A DNA stretch of 64,000 bases from Dromaius novaehollandiae (Eukaryota > Chordata > Aves > Casuariiformes > Dromaiidae): assembly GCF_036370855.1 (NCBI RefSeq), contig NC_088103.1:13951404-14015403 (forward strand). Direction: 5' to 3'. Under the pieces are notes generated by a model. The model saw only the letters and a program-made list of their open reading frames with translations. It had not been told where the DNA came from and did not search any database. This document shows, one piece after another, positions 12,501 to 25,700 of the stretch. A program made the position numbers and the translations under genes. Within the stretch, counting starts at the first letter, position 1, and each line of letters opens with the position of its first letter.

Positions 12501-15500
12501 CAGCTTTACCACAGACCCTTTCAGTGGTCCCCCTGCCTCTTACTATTCCTAATTTGACTCTTCTACTAGTTGTTGTTCCTTCCCTTCTCCCTTTTTTTGG
12601 TTTTCAGTCTCTGATACAGTTGTTCAAAGGCATGTACTTTTCAAGTATTGGTACTTCTAAAGTGATCCAGATTGCACGGAGAAAATACTGTAATTCTCAT
12701 TTGAATTATAACGTGTTTGTTGTATTTTCCATCTCTTACAACTCTTCTTGGGAGTTAATTCCCTCCTTAAAAGTATGTAATATTATGATTGAAGTTGTTC
12801 AGTTTTAATTTGCAGCTGATGGGCGATATTATCTTTAAGTGGTATATTTTGAAGCGTCCAGGAAGAAAAGTGTTGTGTGTGTGTAGAGACTGCAATCAAA
12901 TTACTTCTAAATTTTCTTTTGTGCCTGTAGCTTGACAGAGTCTCTTTCCTCTTGATCCAAGAGCTCTGCACTCCTTTAGTTACCTGTAAGGCTCTTCTGT
13001 GAGCCCTCTCCAGCTTAATATCACCTTTCCGATGCTGTTGATGCGAAACTGGGGGAACAGTGGCGGTTGTGGTGGGTTTGCAACTATGTGTAGCAAGTAA
13101 TAGAACGTCTTTTTTCTTACTCATTGACAGAGCTGAAGAATCACATTAGATCTTTTGCAGCTGTGGGAGGCAAGTCCAGTGACTTTGCTAGATCAGTACT
13201 GTAATTACACCAAAAAGAAAAATAATGTCCTTTTATGTGTGCCATATGGCTCAGAAAAGTTTCTGTGTATCTTCTCCACTTCCCTCTGTAACTGTAGTCT
13301 TAAGCATTTTTTACAAGTGGCTGATGCTGTTAAGTCCTTTTACATTTGCTGAATTGGTATCCTTTCTACAGTGTTTACTTCTGACTTGTGTGAGAGCTAA
13401 ACTTAGATTCGAGACATAGAAACTCAGTACAGCACCTTGTTTATTGAGATGAATTTCCTAGTAGGCTGTGTTGCATTTCTATCCTCTCACTTGTAACGCA
13501 GACAGTGTTGCTAAGGCTAATGCTCTGCTGTAAGCTAGAGAGCTCATCGGCTGGAAAAGGGATTGGGCCAGGGGTCTGGTGGATCGTTGCTGTGCAGGAT
13601 GACATTAGTTATAACTCACTGTGATATGACCTTATGGTGTTTTGAAGAAAAGTGGCTAAAAACAGAAAGAAAAGCACCAATGTCATTGTACAGGGCAGTG
13701 TTGAGACCTCCTCTATGATACTAGGTATCATTCTGGTTAATACTCTTCAGGCTATAATAGGTGAGGCAGATGGCTCCCAGGATGATGTAGGGAAATTGAG
13801 AGCCTGTCATATGGGAGGAAATTAAAAGGGCTTAGCATGTTTAGCCTAGTTGTTTTACCAGGCCAGAGGAGAATATTTATTACATTCTTGAAAGTCCTGT
13901 GTTTCTCCTACACCAAGTGTTCTTAATTTTACATCCATTTGGAGCTCAAAATTAAATTAGATCCATGTTATACTTGTTAAAACCAAAACAGACAAAGACC
14001 TTGGCGTCTCTAATTGGCACCACAGCTGTTTATAGTAAAAGTTGATTTCACAGTATTCGGCATTGCAGGATACACCAGCAATATGTCTCCCATTCCCCTT
14101 TATTAATGGAGAAAGAACACAGGGAAGATTTTTTTCTTGAAAGGCATGTCTTGATACACTAACATGGTAAGTGTTTTTGCTGGTCTGAGGCATTTAGTAT
14201 TAAATGTCTAAAAAGCATAGTTTTGTGTTTTCAAGCAATATTTTTACAACTCTGTAAAAGACCTTTCTAGCATTTACAGATTTTTGGACAGAGGTCTTAC
14301 ATGTATAAAGCTCCCACTGTAATCTATGGAAGTTATACATAGTTTGGGGGAGGGGGGGAGAGACGGCAGAAGGAAGGAGGAGGGTTCTCCCAAAGAAGTA
14401 GTTCTTCCAGATAGGATCCTAGTTCATTCAGTGTCTTTGTCAGAAAGGAATGGTCTTTTCAATCAGTCAGAACTGGATTGTTCTCCAGTGTAAAAGGTTT
14501 TTTATGACCTAATACCCTTGCCCAAAGTACAGAAACTTGGAGATTTTCTTTATTACTAACTGGTTTTAGCAATGCCTTCAATATGCAAAAATTTTCTTTT
14601 GTTATGTCCAGTGGATTTTGCATATAGACAATGAGTATTGCGTTGACTCTACCGTTTCAATCGGCTCGGACAGATACCAACCAGTAGGATGGGTCAGATT
14701 AATGCACGTGATAAGAAAAAGAACTCAATTTTCCAGTATTGTTCGTTTAGCAAATGGTCTTGTGTGAGTATGAGCTGATGGAAGGAGGACCCTAGAAATG
14801 AGAGGGTGGAGGAAGAGAATATTAGTTTGCACAAAGTTCTCTCTCCATGTGAGAACATGGAGCAAGAGAATGTTGGTTCTTGGTATCCATAAACTTGGTA
14901 TCCATTCACTTCATAGTGAAATTGCAGACTGAAGCATCGTCTTCACAAGGAACATGTCTACAGAGGTCAGAAGATTGTGTAGGTAGTTATAAAATTCTTG
15001 CGTGGGAGCACATGGCTTGTTTTCACATCTCACGAAGGACTGGCTGTAACATTCAGGTCTCACTGAGGGTAAAGTCTTTTATTTCTTAAGAAAAAAAGAA
15101 AAAAAGAAAAAAAAGGAAAATATCTATGTACAACGAAACCCTTCCAAGAGCTCCTTCTCTTTGATCTCTCTGCATCAAGGTCTACTGTGAGAGCCTGTCC
15201 TTCTTTCTGTCACTTCTTTCTGTCTGGTCTAGGGAGCCCCTTGACCACTTCCCTGCAGAGCCTGATAATTGTATCATCTGGCTGCTGAGTCTTAAACAGT
15301 CACGTGCAGAAGAACACTGGTGTTCCTGTGCTGACTTTTAAATCTTTGAGAAAAATACAGTTTTCTTCCTAGAGTTAGCTGCCATTCAGATAAACTGGGT
15401 TGACATCCCTTCTGACAGATTTTGTTCTAGTTTTAAAATATATGGTTTGGAAGGAAAAAAGCCCTAGGGATTTTTTTTTATCGGAGGTAAATATTTATTA

Positions 15501-18500
15501 ATATCTTCAAATATCATGCTAATACGAGTGCTAACTCTTGGAGTTGTTTAGGAAACTGAAGAAAATACTGTCTTAAAAGCCACTTTCTATGCTTCCTATT
15601 GAGGAAGGCCACTGGGATTTTATTTCATCTTGGTCGAAACTGCAGTGAGAGAAGTGTTATCAGTGGAAGGATCTTTCTGAAATATTGTCAACTAAAAAAC
15701 CCTTATGCTGCCTGAAGAGCCATTTTCTTTGAGAAAGTAAGAGTCCATTTTGAACAAAGTCCACAGGGCAGGAAATCACAGAGCAAGTCTGTCTCTGGGA
15801 AAGTTGGATGTTTGACCAGATTTAACTGCCCTGAACCCATTGTGCTTGAATTACTTGTAGAGAATAACATGTTTGTGTACAGTAAACTCCTGTAAAAATA
15901 CCATGGCAATAATCAAAGGTACTGTGACTGTTAGGAAAAAATGCAAGCTCTTTAGGAAATAGAGAGGAAAGGCAAGGAGGCAGGAAAAAGGAAAAGTTGC
16001 TACATATTGCAGTGTTCTCTTTTGTGACTTTTTTTTTCTAATGGTATGATGAAGGGAATGTGAAAGTAGAGCCTTGGGTGTAGGGAAAGGCAGAGCTGTT
16101 TTTCCTCTCATCCCTGAGACCTGTAATAACTATTGTAATAGCTATTTTGGTGATTCTTCTTACAAATGGGGCTGTTGCCAAGCTGCTAAATCTCTTGTTG
16201 TGTGAGATGACACATTAATACTAAGCTTATTGGAGCTAGTTTTGTGCAGGTTGTTTTCCTTGAAGACAGAGCAAAAAGATCTCTTTGTACCTTCCGTGCT
16301 TTTGATGGCGTTCCAGAGAGCACTGCTGTCAAGAGCATGAAGACAAGTTCCTCAGCTCTGTGTCACCTTTGTTCTGCCTTGGGACTTGGAGGATCCGGCC
16401 TTACTTCAGATCCTCTAGTGCAACCAGTGCAATCGCTAGCAGTGCCACCACAGGCTGGGTGGAGATGTTCTGAAAGAAGAATGTGCCAAAATGTAGAGAG
16501 CAGGGGAAAGGGACTGCCTGCTACCCTGTTTTAGCAGGGTGGTAGGCAAGAAATAAAGAATTAAAACAGAGCTAATTCCTGTCCCTAATTCAATTATGTT
16601 ATCCCTGCTTAACTTTTTTTTTTGGTGTAGAAAGATTTTTTTTTTTATGTAATAGAGATTCAATCCTTTGTTTATTTTTAAAATCCTGTGGTTTTAAGGA
16701 ACATACCATCTTAATTTGCCAGTACTAGTAATTAATTCTAAGAGTCAGCAACAATCTAACACTTTCAGCTTTTGTTCTCAGCAAGTTACTCTGCAGTTCT
16801 GGCAAACTTTCATCCCCACAGCATGCTGATTCTTGAGAAGCAGTAAGTGCTTACCTCTCCCTCCAAAATCCAAATAAATCCAACTTCTTCAGCAAATTTT
16901 CTTGTTTCTTCTTTAGCTCTTACTTCTTGCCTGGAAAAGCCCTAATTCAAACTCTTCTTTAAGTTCCCCAAGCAGATGGCTCTTGTGTGGGGCAAAGGTT
17001 CTGACCTGCCTTGCATTTGAGGATTGATTCACCTGCAGACAGATCTGTGCTCCTGCCTGCCAGAACTGCTTGTCCCATGGCTGATAACGTCATGAAAACC
17101 TTGCCTACATTCCCAGCTGCTTGCTGCTGTCTGCAAACCTGGGCAAGCACCGTCATCAATCCCAAGTGTTGTTCATCTTATATCACCCCTCTGGGCTCAC
17201 CTCCCATCTGTCGGGAATCTTAGTTATGTGCGAGTCAGGGAGGACCTATAACAAATGGCAAGCTCCTAAGTTACTGCTTTTGCAGGTGACGTTGGCCATG
17301 GAGGATCTTTGTATCAATGTGAGTGAGATCCAAATGTTGTGAGGTTTTTTTTTTGGCTTTTAGATAATGTCATTCATCTTCGTATCAAAATTCTAAGCTC
17401 ATAGTTGGCAAGTTTAGGATCTTAGGGCTAATATGTAAGTCTATTTATGAACTTTTGGAATGGAAACATTTCAGATAAGAGATTTTTCTTTGCAAACCAA
17501 GTCCTTTGCTAGTAACTTACTTATGCAGGACACCAAACTTGCACACTGCTTCAGATTAAAAGGCATATTCCAGATCCCCAACTGAAAATAAATGCTTGTT
17601 CTACAACTTCTGTGAGAGAATCGATTGACTAGAGGTAGAGCAGCAACATTACCAGCAGTCTGCTCTTGTATGGAAAAACTAACCAACCAAGAAATATTGG
17701 GGGGCAGGGAGAGGGAAAAACCTCTTCAAAATTTCATAAACCCTGCTCTGGATGTTCTCAAGAAACACCTTTCATTTTCTGTAGTTTTACTATAGACACC
17801 AAGATAGTAAACTTACTTATTTAGTAAAATACTGAAAGGCAGGTATTTAATTCCCTACAGAATTGGAGAAGATCCTTTGTGTTTAACTGTTATGTCAGCA
17901 GATACTTTCTCCGTGTAAGCACCAGGTGGCATTGTGACTGTGATTATGAGCAGAAGTTAATATTTTCCATTTCAATTTTATACATCTCACTTTGTATCAA
18001 GATTACTACAGATGTCTTTTCTGCAACACAGTTTTGGGGGGTCTGCTTATCAAGAAGTATCTGTTTGGTTAAAATTTGGCTGGTGATCTACCCTTTCTGC
18101 TACCTTTTTAGAAACTTTGTGTAAATTCTGAGGTTTATAATAACAGTTTTATAATCCAGTATATACATACTATCCTCTGTTTACAGAATTTTTTTTTCTC
18201 TTTCTCCCTCTCATCCCTGGTACAATTTAGTGTTCTCGATGTCCGTCGTCCCACCTTGAGCAAAATTCTTGAGAGCCTGATCTTGTATGTTTTTATAACT
18301 TACTGTTCTTAAGAATCATGTAAAAATGAATATCCCGAATTGTTATTTTTAATATAATTATATTTTGAAAAAATTATTGCAAAGAACATTTCCAAAGACT
18401 GAGATTTTTTTGAAAATCCTAGTGCTGTTATTTACAAGTACTGTTTTCTATGTTTTTTGTCTAGGTCCTGTCTGCAGTATTTGCGTATCATCTTTTGGAG

Positions 18501-21500
18501 CACGACCAATTGCAATCTTCAGTGGCTTTATGGTGGCTGGGGGCCTCATGATGAGTAGTTTTGCACCTAATATATACTTTCTGTATCTTTCATATGGGAT
18601 TGTTGTTGGTAAGAAGCACCTCCCCCTCATACAGAGACTTATTCTTTATTGTTTTGAGTCTTGGTTTATGAATCTGGAAAAGGAAGCTGTTTCACAGATG
18701 CAGTTATAGACACTGGCACTTGAGTTGTCAAGGAATATCTAACTTCTGGTGGGGTGTGCAGGCAGACTTTTACAGTGTAGTGAGAGATAAGGGCTATGCA
18801 TATATTTGTCAGTGTTTGAAAATGGTTTGTCCTCTATTGACACTGATGGTTCTTTGAAATGGAAGAACTGAGATTTTACATAAGGGGGAATCAACCAGGT
18901 CTTATGTGGCCATGAAGTGCTAATCTTAAAGGAATAAAATCTCTTAAGGAATTTTGTCAGGTACTCATTCTAATTTGATAAATTAGAGATCATTAGGGAG
19001 AGGTACTGTTCTTTACAAAACTGGATTGGACTTAAAATGCTGTGCTAAAGGCATGAAAATGCTGTGGTAGGTGGTGATCTGCCTCTCTGTTCTGCAGTTG
19101 GCTGCTGTGGGTGGTTTAAAGACTGCAATTAACTGCGTCGGGAATCCGGACACCTCACTGGCCTGCAAGGACCCAGCAGTGTGTGTTAGCTCGGGCACAA
19201 TGCCATGTGGGCGCAGCTGTACTGTTTTCCAGGGCCAGCCCTTGGACAGAAAGCTGTAGAACTGTTTTCGCATAGCACAGAGCCTGAGCTAGTGAACTCC
19301 TCAAACCTGAGCCAGCTCCACGCAGATTCTGAGACTGGGAATGGTCAGGGAGAGGAAGGTGGGACAGTGCAGGAGGGGCACAACACTATCTTATCTGGGG
19401 AATAAATGGGGGCATTCATTTCCCAGAGTATGGTGCACATTTTATTCCTAACTTTTTTTTTTAAGGGCTTGGATGTGGCCTTTTATATACCGCAACAGTT
19501 ACCATCACTTGCCACTATTTTGACAAACGCAGAGGCCTTGCACTTGGTCTGATTTCAACAGGTATGACTTTTAATTTTCAGTCTCTTTAACTTTTCACCT
19601 CTGACTGATGCAACTATCATTACCTTGACAATAAAAATCAGATGTATATTTTTCTCAGTTGCTTCTCAAAGTACTTCTAAAGTCAAAACGTCAGTAGCAA
19701 TGAACACATCATGCCAACAGGCTTCAGATAAAATAGTAAGTGCATTTTCAGGTGTATGGTATGGGTTATCCATATAGACAGGAAAAGGAAATGCCCCAAA
19801 ATGAAAGCAGATTCATCGGTAGTGTGGGCTGCATACAGGTCTGTGTAATACCAGGGTAAACCTGCCACAGAGCCCTATTCTCCCTCTTCTAATTCAGATA
19901 AGGTCGGAAGTGAGAGAGAGACAGACTGGAAATATGGGGTGGTATAAATACTGGATTGTCATAATCCCACATTAGTTGTGCTTTTTAAGAAGTAGTTGCA
20001 TTTTGGGCTTAGGTTTTTTATTTCCTATCTAAAAGGAGGCTAAAGTCTCAGAACTTGGGTCATGAGCTGTCTTTTACACAGAGAGGAATTGCTGACTAAA
20101 TGAGAATAGTTAAGAACTATGTCATGCCTGGCTTTCTGTGTTGTATGGTGTCTCTCTGATCCCTTTTCTGAAGTTGCTGTTAGTGAAGCAAGTCCTGGTC
20201 AGTACAGTCAGTGCTTCAAGATATCAATGCTTGATCCATGCTAGTGGAATAAAGGGAGACTTCTGCTGAAGTGTTTCTTGGACTCATTTTCAGTGACTTT
20301 TACTGGGATTGCAGGTAGTCTTCCTTAAGGGCTGATCTTAATAAGCCTTGGTTAGTTTTAGTACGTGGAAAATAAAACAAGTCTAAATTTTATAATTATT
20401 TTTCCCTGCATTTAGCACTCAAGTATATAAATGGTTTTTATAAAACCTAGGGACAGTCTTCAGTAAATCATTTTGCATTAAAGTTTGTCTTTAAACTGAT
20501 TTGAAAAAACAGTGCTCTGTATTCATGAGTGGAAATCCATTAATTACAATGGGCCTATGCTCACTTCAGCCATGAGCTGGAAATGTTAAAGCTTGTTATT
20601 GGTGAATGAAGTTCTCAGCTTTTCTGATTAAGCTGATCTTATTTTCCTTTTATAGGCTCAAGTGTTGGACTTTTTATATATGCAGCATTGCAAAGAGAGC
20701 TTATTGATCTATATGGACTGGATGGCTGTCTGCTAATAGTTGGTGCGCTGTCTTTAAATATATTAGCATGTGGCAGTCTGATGAGACCATTGGAGTCATC
20801 TGATTCCCCTTCACCAGAAAAAGCATGCGTAGACAAAGTCTCAGATCAATATTTCGTTTACCATGAAAAAGAAAAGACTGTTGAAGAAAATATAAGCATC
20901 CTTGAAAAGGGCTACATTGATGAAAAATGTGTGAACAATGTGCCTGATTATAAACAGGATAGCATTTTAAATAAGAATGTGTTAACCTCAATAAATGTAA
21001 ATGAGAAAGACACTTATAAAAAGAAAGTTGTAGAACAGACAAACTTCTGCAAGCAACTTGCCAAAAGGAAGTGGCAGCTCTATCTGAACTACTGGGAGGA
21101 AACTGTGGTTCTCTTTAAGAACAAAGTATTTTCAGCTCTCTTCGTTGCCATCTTGCTCTTTGACATTGGTGGATTTCCTCCTTCGCTGCTGATGGAAGAT
21201 GTAGCAAGAAGTGCAAACATCAGTGAAGACGACTATCATGTGCCCCTTATTTCCATTATAGGCATTATGACTGCTGTTGGCAAACTTACTTTAGGAATAC
21301 TGGCAGATTTTAAATGGATTAATACTTTATATCTATACGTATCTACCTTAATAATGACTGGAGTAGCCTTGTTTGCGATTCCATTTGCCAAAAGTTACCT
21401 TACATTAGCGATGCTTTCTGGAATTTTGGGTTTTCTGACTGGAAACTGGTCAATTTTTCCATATGTAACAACAAAGACTGTAGGAATTGAGAAACTGACA

Positions 21501-22059
21501 CATGCATATGGAATATTAATGTTCTTTGCTGGACTTGGAAATAGCCTCGGACCACCAATTGTAGGTAAGGTCAAGTTAGATATTTTAAAATTCTAATGAG
21601 CTTGTTAGGACCAGACAACTAGTGTGCATGCAAGTAGTTCTGGTTGGACCTAACAACAATGGAAAGATGAAATCAAAATCTTAGAAAAGACTGCTTTTCT
21701 TGAGTTGGGCAAGCTGATTGTGTTCTGTTTTCTTATTTGATGAAAAGCACATTTCATGTCTAAGTGTACAAAGTACATTTTAGATTTGGCCTTTTATTTT
21801 CATGGTGTTTTTCTACCTTACAGTGCTGTGTTACATTTAACTCTTCACTGATGCTCTTCTCTTTTATTTTCACCCTTCAGGTTGGTTTTACGACTGGACA
21901 CAGGAATATGGCACTGCATTCTATTTCAGTGGCTTTTGTGTTTTACTTGGTGGATTTCTTTTGCTGTTGGCAGCATTACCCTGCTGGAATGCCTGTACCA
22001 ATCAGAGCTCAAAACTGCCTCCAAATACTTACTCCTACAAAGTTGCATCTAGCGCTTAG
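9380..22059 (+). CDS. SLC16A9: SLC16A9 (MCT9), membrane solute transporter, five coding exons
   Basis: Coding exons 9380-9575, 18465-18608, 19466-19561, 20656-21564 and 21881-22059 total 1524 bases: 507 residues plus stop, against 509 for human MCT9 as remembered. All internal junctions fall after codon base 1. Seen in the protein: the MCT signature DGGWGW at residues 8-13 in the first helix; the second signature, [16 protein letters not shown], at 131-146; a pattern fitting six helices, a hydrophilic loop (about 190-300) rich in Lys and Glu, then six more helices; and a short cytosolic tail ending KVASSA. The start ATG has A at -3 and G at +4. Family knowledge: SLC16A9 is a plasma-membrane transporter linked to carnitine and creatine rather than lactate. 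The pair of charged residues used by proton-coupled MCT1 in helix 8 is replaced here (T351, K355). Transcribed toward FAM13C, as in human. Confidence 0.96.
12925..13090 (-). repeat. Possible degraded CR1-like LINE fragment
   Basis: The stretch around 12980-13030, containing CTGTGAGCCCTCTCCAGCTT, resembles a recurrent phrase of avian CR1 elements read on the complementary strand. The match is short and from memory, so both identity and limits are tentative. Confidence 0.3.
13590..13900 (+). repeat. Degraded CR1/L3-type LINE fragment
   Basis: Phrases in order match what I remember of the 3' part of CR1-family LINEs: CCAATGTCATTGTACAGGGC, then GTTGAGACCTCCTCT, a diverged 'tcattctggttaatactctt' stretch, then CATATGGGAGGAAATTAAAA and GGGCTTAGCATGTTTAGCCT. 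The many small changes point to an old insertion. The edges are approximate. Confidence 0.7.
15089..15120. repeat. A-rich simple repeat (A7G-like)
   Basis: Runs of A broken by single Gs at an irregular period of about eight bases, inside the large SLC16A9 intron. Confidence 0.85.
18465..18608 (+). CDS. SLC16A9: SLC16A9 coding exon 2
   Basis: The acceptor is TTTTGTCTAG and the donor GTTG|GTAAGA. The 144 bases (48 codons, phase 1 to 1) encode residues 66-113 plus one base of Gly114. They cover helices 2-3 of the MCT fold, including [14 protein letters not shown], the family's conserved loop between helices 2 and 3. Confidence 0.95.
19466..19561 (+). CDS. SLC16A9: SLC16A9 coding exon 3
   Basis: The acceptor is a T-run ending TTTAAG and the donor ACAG|GTATGA. 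The 96 bases encode residues 114-145, ending in the second MCT family signature before helix 5. Phase 1 to 1. The exon is only 32 codons long but is fixed by reading frame and signature. Confidence 0.94.
20656..21564 (+). CDS. SLC16A9: SLC16A9 coding exon 4 (largest)
   Basis: The acceptor is CTTTTATAG and the donor GTAG|GTAAGG. The 909 bases encode residues 146-448: helices 5-6, the long cytosolic loop, and helices 7-11. Stretches typical of MCT9 include FGDIGG-like [30 protein letters not shown] and [15 protein letters not shown]. The loop (about 190-300) is the least conserved part compared with the human protein as remembered. Confidence 0.96.
21881..22059 (+). CDS. SLC16A9: SLC16A9 last coding exon
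   Basis: The acceptor is TTTTCACCCTTCAG. The 179 bases complete Gly449 and continue through WFYDWTQ, helix 12 and a hydrophilic tail to TAG at 22057-22059. The tail keeps the YKVAS motif found near the end of mammalian MCT9. Confidence 0.95.
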
Positions 22060-22745
22060 ATGACAACTGGAAAACACTTCATGCTTTTTTATATTATATA
22101 ACAAAATATTTTAGTAATTTTCCACTTATTTATGAAGTCCAAAAATCCTCTTCCACTAGAAAAATTCCATTGCTTGATGTTCCGTTCTTTTTTTTTAAAG
22201 ACCAGTCTTATTTTGTCTACTATGTACTGTGTTTTCAGCCTTTGTCTACTGTAATTTCCTTTCACCCTGTAATGGGTATATTCTGCTGTATTATCAGCTG
22301 TATTTTTTTAAGGGGGGAGGGGGACAAAGACTTTGAAACAAAAATAAAGGCCTGATCCTTATAGGAGAAGGATGGCATTACTGTCACCTTTTATAGGTCT
22401 CTAAGTTGCACAATCAGACTTTACAGAACAAAAATTTGCCTTATTAGAATGTAACAACTGTGGTGAGGTGCTTGTAATATTATGCTTAGGTTAACTTTTT
22501 TTTTTTTTAAAGTTTCTACAATTTAAAATGAAGTGCCAATGCAGGGGGGAAGAAGAGGGGGAACAAAACCAACCTTGTGTTATATAACTGAAGTGAACTT
22601 TATGATGAAAGTAAAGATTCTTACTACCACTGAAACTAAGAGCTATGTTTGTAAGTATTGCATATTTTGTGAAGTCTGTTTATAAAACTGTTGAACCAAA
22701 ATCTTTTAAACCAAGGAATAAATATGATTGTTGAAACCATGTAAA
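22060..22745 (+). other. SLC16A9: SLC16A9 3' UTR with two polyadenylation signals
   Basis: AATAAA occurs at 22343-22348 and 22717-22722. The end near 22745 is estimated as 20-25 bases past the second signal. Another AATAAA at 23818-23823 could serve a longer form. The region is AT-rich with a T-run near 22497-22509. Confidence 0.6.
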
Positions 22746-25700
22746 GAAATGCTTACTTGGTTATACAAGTTCATAATCTTTAGATTGGAGCTGGAGATCT
22801 CCCATTAGAGACGCTCACAGAAGCCCACAAGTGGGTGTTCCTAAGCATTTGCAAGTCACCCACAGGCTGACAGTGGTGGGGGGGCCTCTGTTGTTGCACA
22901 GCTCCAGTTTAGTAGGTTGGACTTGTTGAAAAGAACACTTGTACTTAATAGTAGAGGTATCAACAAGGTAGATTTGATTAAGAAAAGGAATAATATGATA
23001 GCAATGTCATCTCGGCTCTGTCATTTTTTGGAATGGGCATAGCTAGGAGAGACATTAGCAAAGCAAGCAAGGAGGTGGTGAGGAGAGAAGGGATAACTGA
23101 AGATGTGCAGGGTGAAGGTGAATGGAAAGAGTGGCAACGCTCAAACACCAAGCAGGCAAATAAAGAGAAAGCCCCTGAAACTCACTGCCCAGATACTCTC
23201 TAGCTACAGTACAGCTCTGTGTGCGTGCTGGGCTTTTTCTTTTGTTTAATCCAAGGCCCAGGGTTAGAGAGACTGGTGGTAACCCCTTGTGAGGTAGGAG
23301 TCTTCCCTGAATATCCTGAGCAATACTTGCTGCTTCTGCAGCTGCTCCCACGCCACAGAGTTGTCTGGTTGCTCTTGCATAGCAGTCACGGAAATCTTCC
23401 ATCTACCTGTTGCGTGTCCTGAACACTTTGACTTCTGCTCTAGGTTTAAAGGTTACTGGAGCGTGTTGGGAAGTCTTGTATGAGGTGGAAGTGCTTTGAC
23501 TTTTCGGAGTTAGATACTATATGGTTGACTGCAAATGCCCAAGTAGTTCTCAGCATTACTGTGTTCCTCAAATGTCCACTGTGATTCCGGGTCATAAATA
23601 CTCCATAAGATAAGAAACAGGCATTTAACTGAGCAACCTTTATTGTCAAAGGCTGTGCATAGAGTTGCTATGTTTGCGAACCTCTTAATGGGGCAGACAT
23701 AGGTGCAAGTAATGTTCCCTCTTCTGATCCAAGGCGGGAAAATCTAGCTTGGCTTCAGATAGCTTCTGCTGTCTTTCTGGGATTTGCTTCTTTTAGTTTC
23801 TATTAAAGCTTGACAAAAATAAAGATGCATTTAGTTTGGCTCTTTATTTTTTTCCTGCATTTGCCAGCTGGATGTAACTATTGTGTGTTTTTTTTCCTGA
23901 ATTGCTTATCCCATGTACGTGGAAAGAAATCTTAAGTAGGGCATTCAGTTTATACACTTCAGTTTCAAATTGGTGTCCTGGATTTCTGTTGTGGATTTGT
24001 GCTGGTTGTATATGCTGTATGGCAGCTGAAATCAGTGTTCACCTTGTGCATATGAAAGTAGTGCCCTGTGTGTTACACATGTTAAAGAAACTGCAGTCGT
24101 ATACTGTACACAGTCAGGATGTGTGTGCATTCAGATGAATATCTTTTAATGTTTCTCACTTCCTGCCAACTTCACATTCTCAGTACTTTAAATAGGAAAC
24201 TGATGTTACTTTACTTGTCAGTCTGAAGAAATCCAGCTAGAATTAATGTTAGTGACTGGGCAATATGTAGCACGCTTTGCAATGGAAATGGAGTCTATTA
24301 TTAGGCAGCTTGATATGTTTGGAAATATGACTAGTGATCTGTGATAGTTTCCTGACGTAACCTCACTCGTAGTGAGGGGAGAGCCTGGGCTGTTGTGGAA
24401 TTTTATCTTGCCATTGCAGTCAATATGTATAAGGACTCCCAGTCCTGACCAGTTGGTTCAACATTGTGACCATACTAGTCTTGACTTCATTTGATAAACA
24501 AGACCTAGGACCCGCTGTTTCAGTTCTTTCTTTTGCTTCTTGGGTTTTTAGGGATTCCTTTTCAAGAATAGGTTGCCATAGATGCTGCAACTTGACAGTA
24601 GCTCAGTGTTATTCCCCACAATTTGGAAGCTATTTGACAGTGAGGGGTTCTTGGTTATTGGGGATTATGTGAATTTGCCAAATTTAAATAATTTCTATTC
24701 CTTCCTATGACCATCTTTGGCTGTTCATAGTTATTTTGCAGCTAGGAAAAGAAAGTAGTTCAACTATAAAAGTTGCTCTGGCAATAGTGAGCTACTCAGA
24801 GTGTGTAGACATTACTGGAGCTGGAAAACTTGGAAGAAACAAGAACAGGGGAAATAATGACTCTTGATTTTTCTGACATGTCTGTCCTTTGTTCCCAGCC
24901 CCTGTCTGAGCTCTGTGACAGTTGGCAAGACTTTGGGTCACAGGTAGCTGTGAGGTGAGCAGGGATTCATTGGTTAGGTGCCAGCAAAGAGGATACAGTG
25001 ACCAAGCTCATCCGCTTTTCTGTCAACGGGGCATTAATTTTGGCCTCACCTCTACCCAGCCAGTACTTTTCAAAAATAGTCATACAAGTTTTATCTGAGA
25101 GCTTTTTCTGTCTAGCAGGCTTCATTCAAGCTGGCCAATACATTCAAATATTTTTTGGAAGGGCATAGGGGAGGTACAATATGATTATCTGTGCCTTATT
25201 TGTTTGAGACGTAGGTTATAAACATTGATAGGCTGGTAGAGGTAGGTGGATATACAGTTCTGCCATGTAGAATTAAATTCTGCATCCTCTGTTGAGTTTT
25301 ATAGTCCCTGACAAACAGACCTAGAACAGAAGAAATGGGATACTTAGATAATTATTCTTTATACTGTATTGCAGAATAAGAAGGGTTTTTTTGTTGTTGC
25401 TGTATAAACTAATTAGTTACTGGGGAGTTGGTCAAAAATAAAACATTTTTCTTATTGGCAGATGCTAAGAAAATTTATAGTAGTCACTAAGACACAAGAC
25501 ATATCAAACTGCTAAGTTTTATTAGATTTAAAGATTCTCTTCTGTGCCTTGCTGAGTTGGTGATCTTTATGATTTGTTGCAAAAAATGGATTGTATTCCT
25601 TTGATAGTCATTACTTTGCCTACGTTAAATTGATAATGGATTACAGCATCACATATTGGCATTGAACAATGTGCTAAATAACGGCTACAGCTTATATGCG

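Larger units (their letters stand above)
9576..18464. other. SLC16A9: Large intron of SLC16A9 (8.9 kb)
   Basis: No coding exon is visible between the two well-supported exons. It contains CR1-type LINE remnants (about 13590-13900, possibly 12925-13090), an A-rich tract at 15089-15120 and a G-rich purine tract near 14343-14390. Reading frames inside are short and look like chance. Confidence 0.85.
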
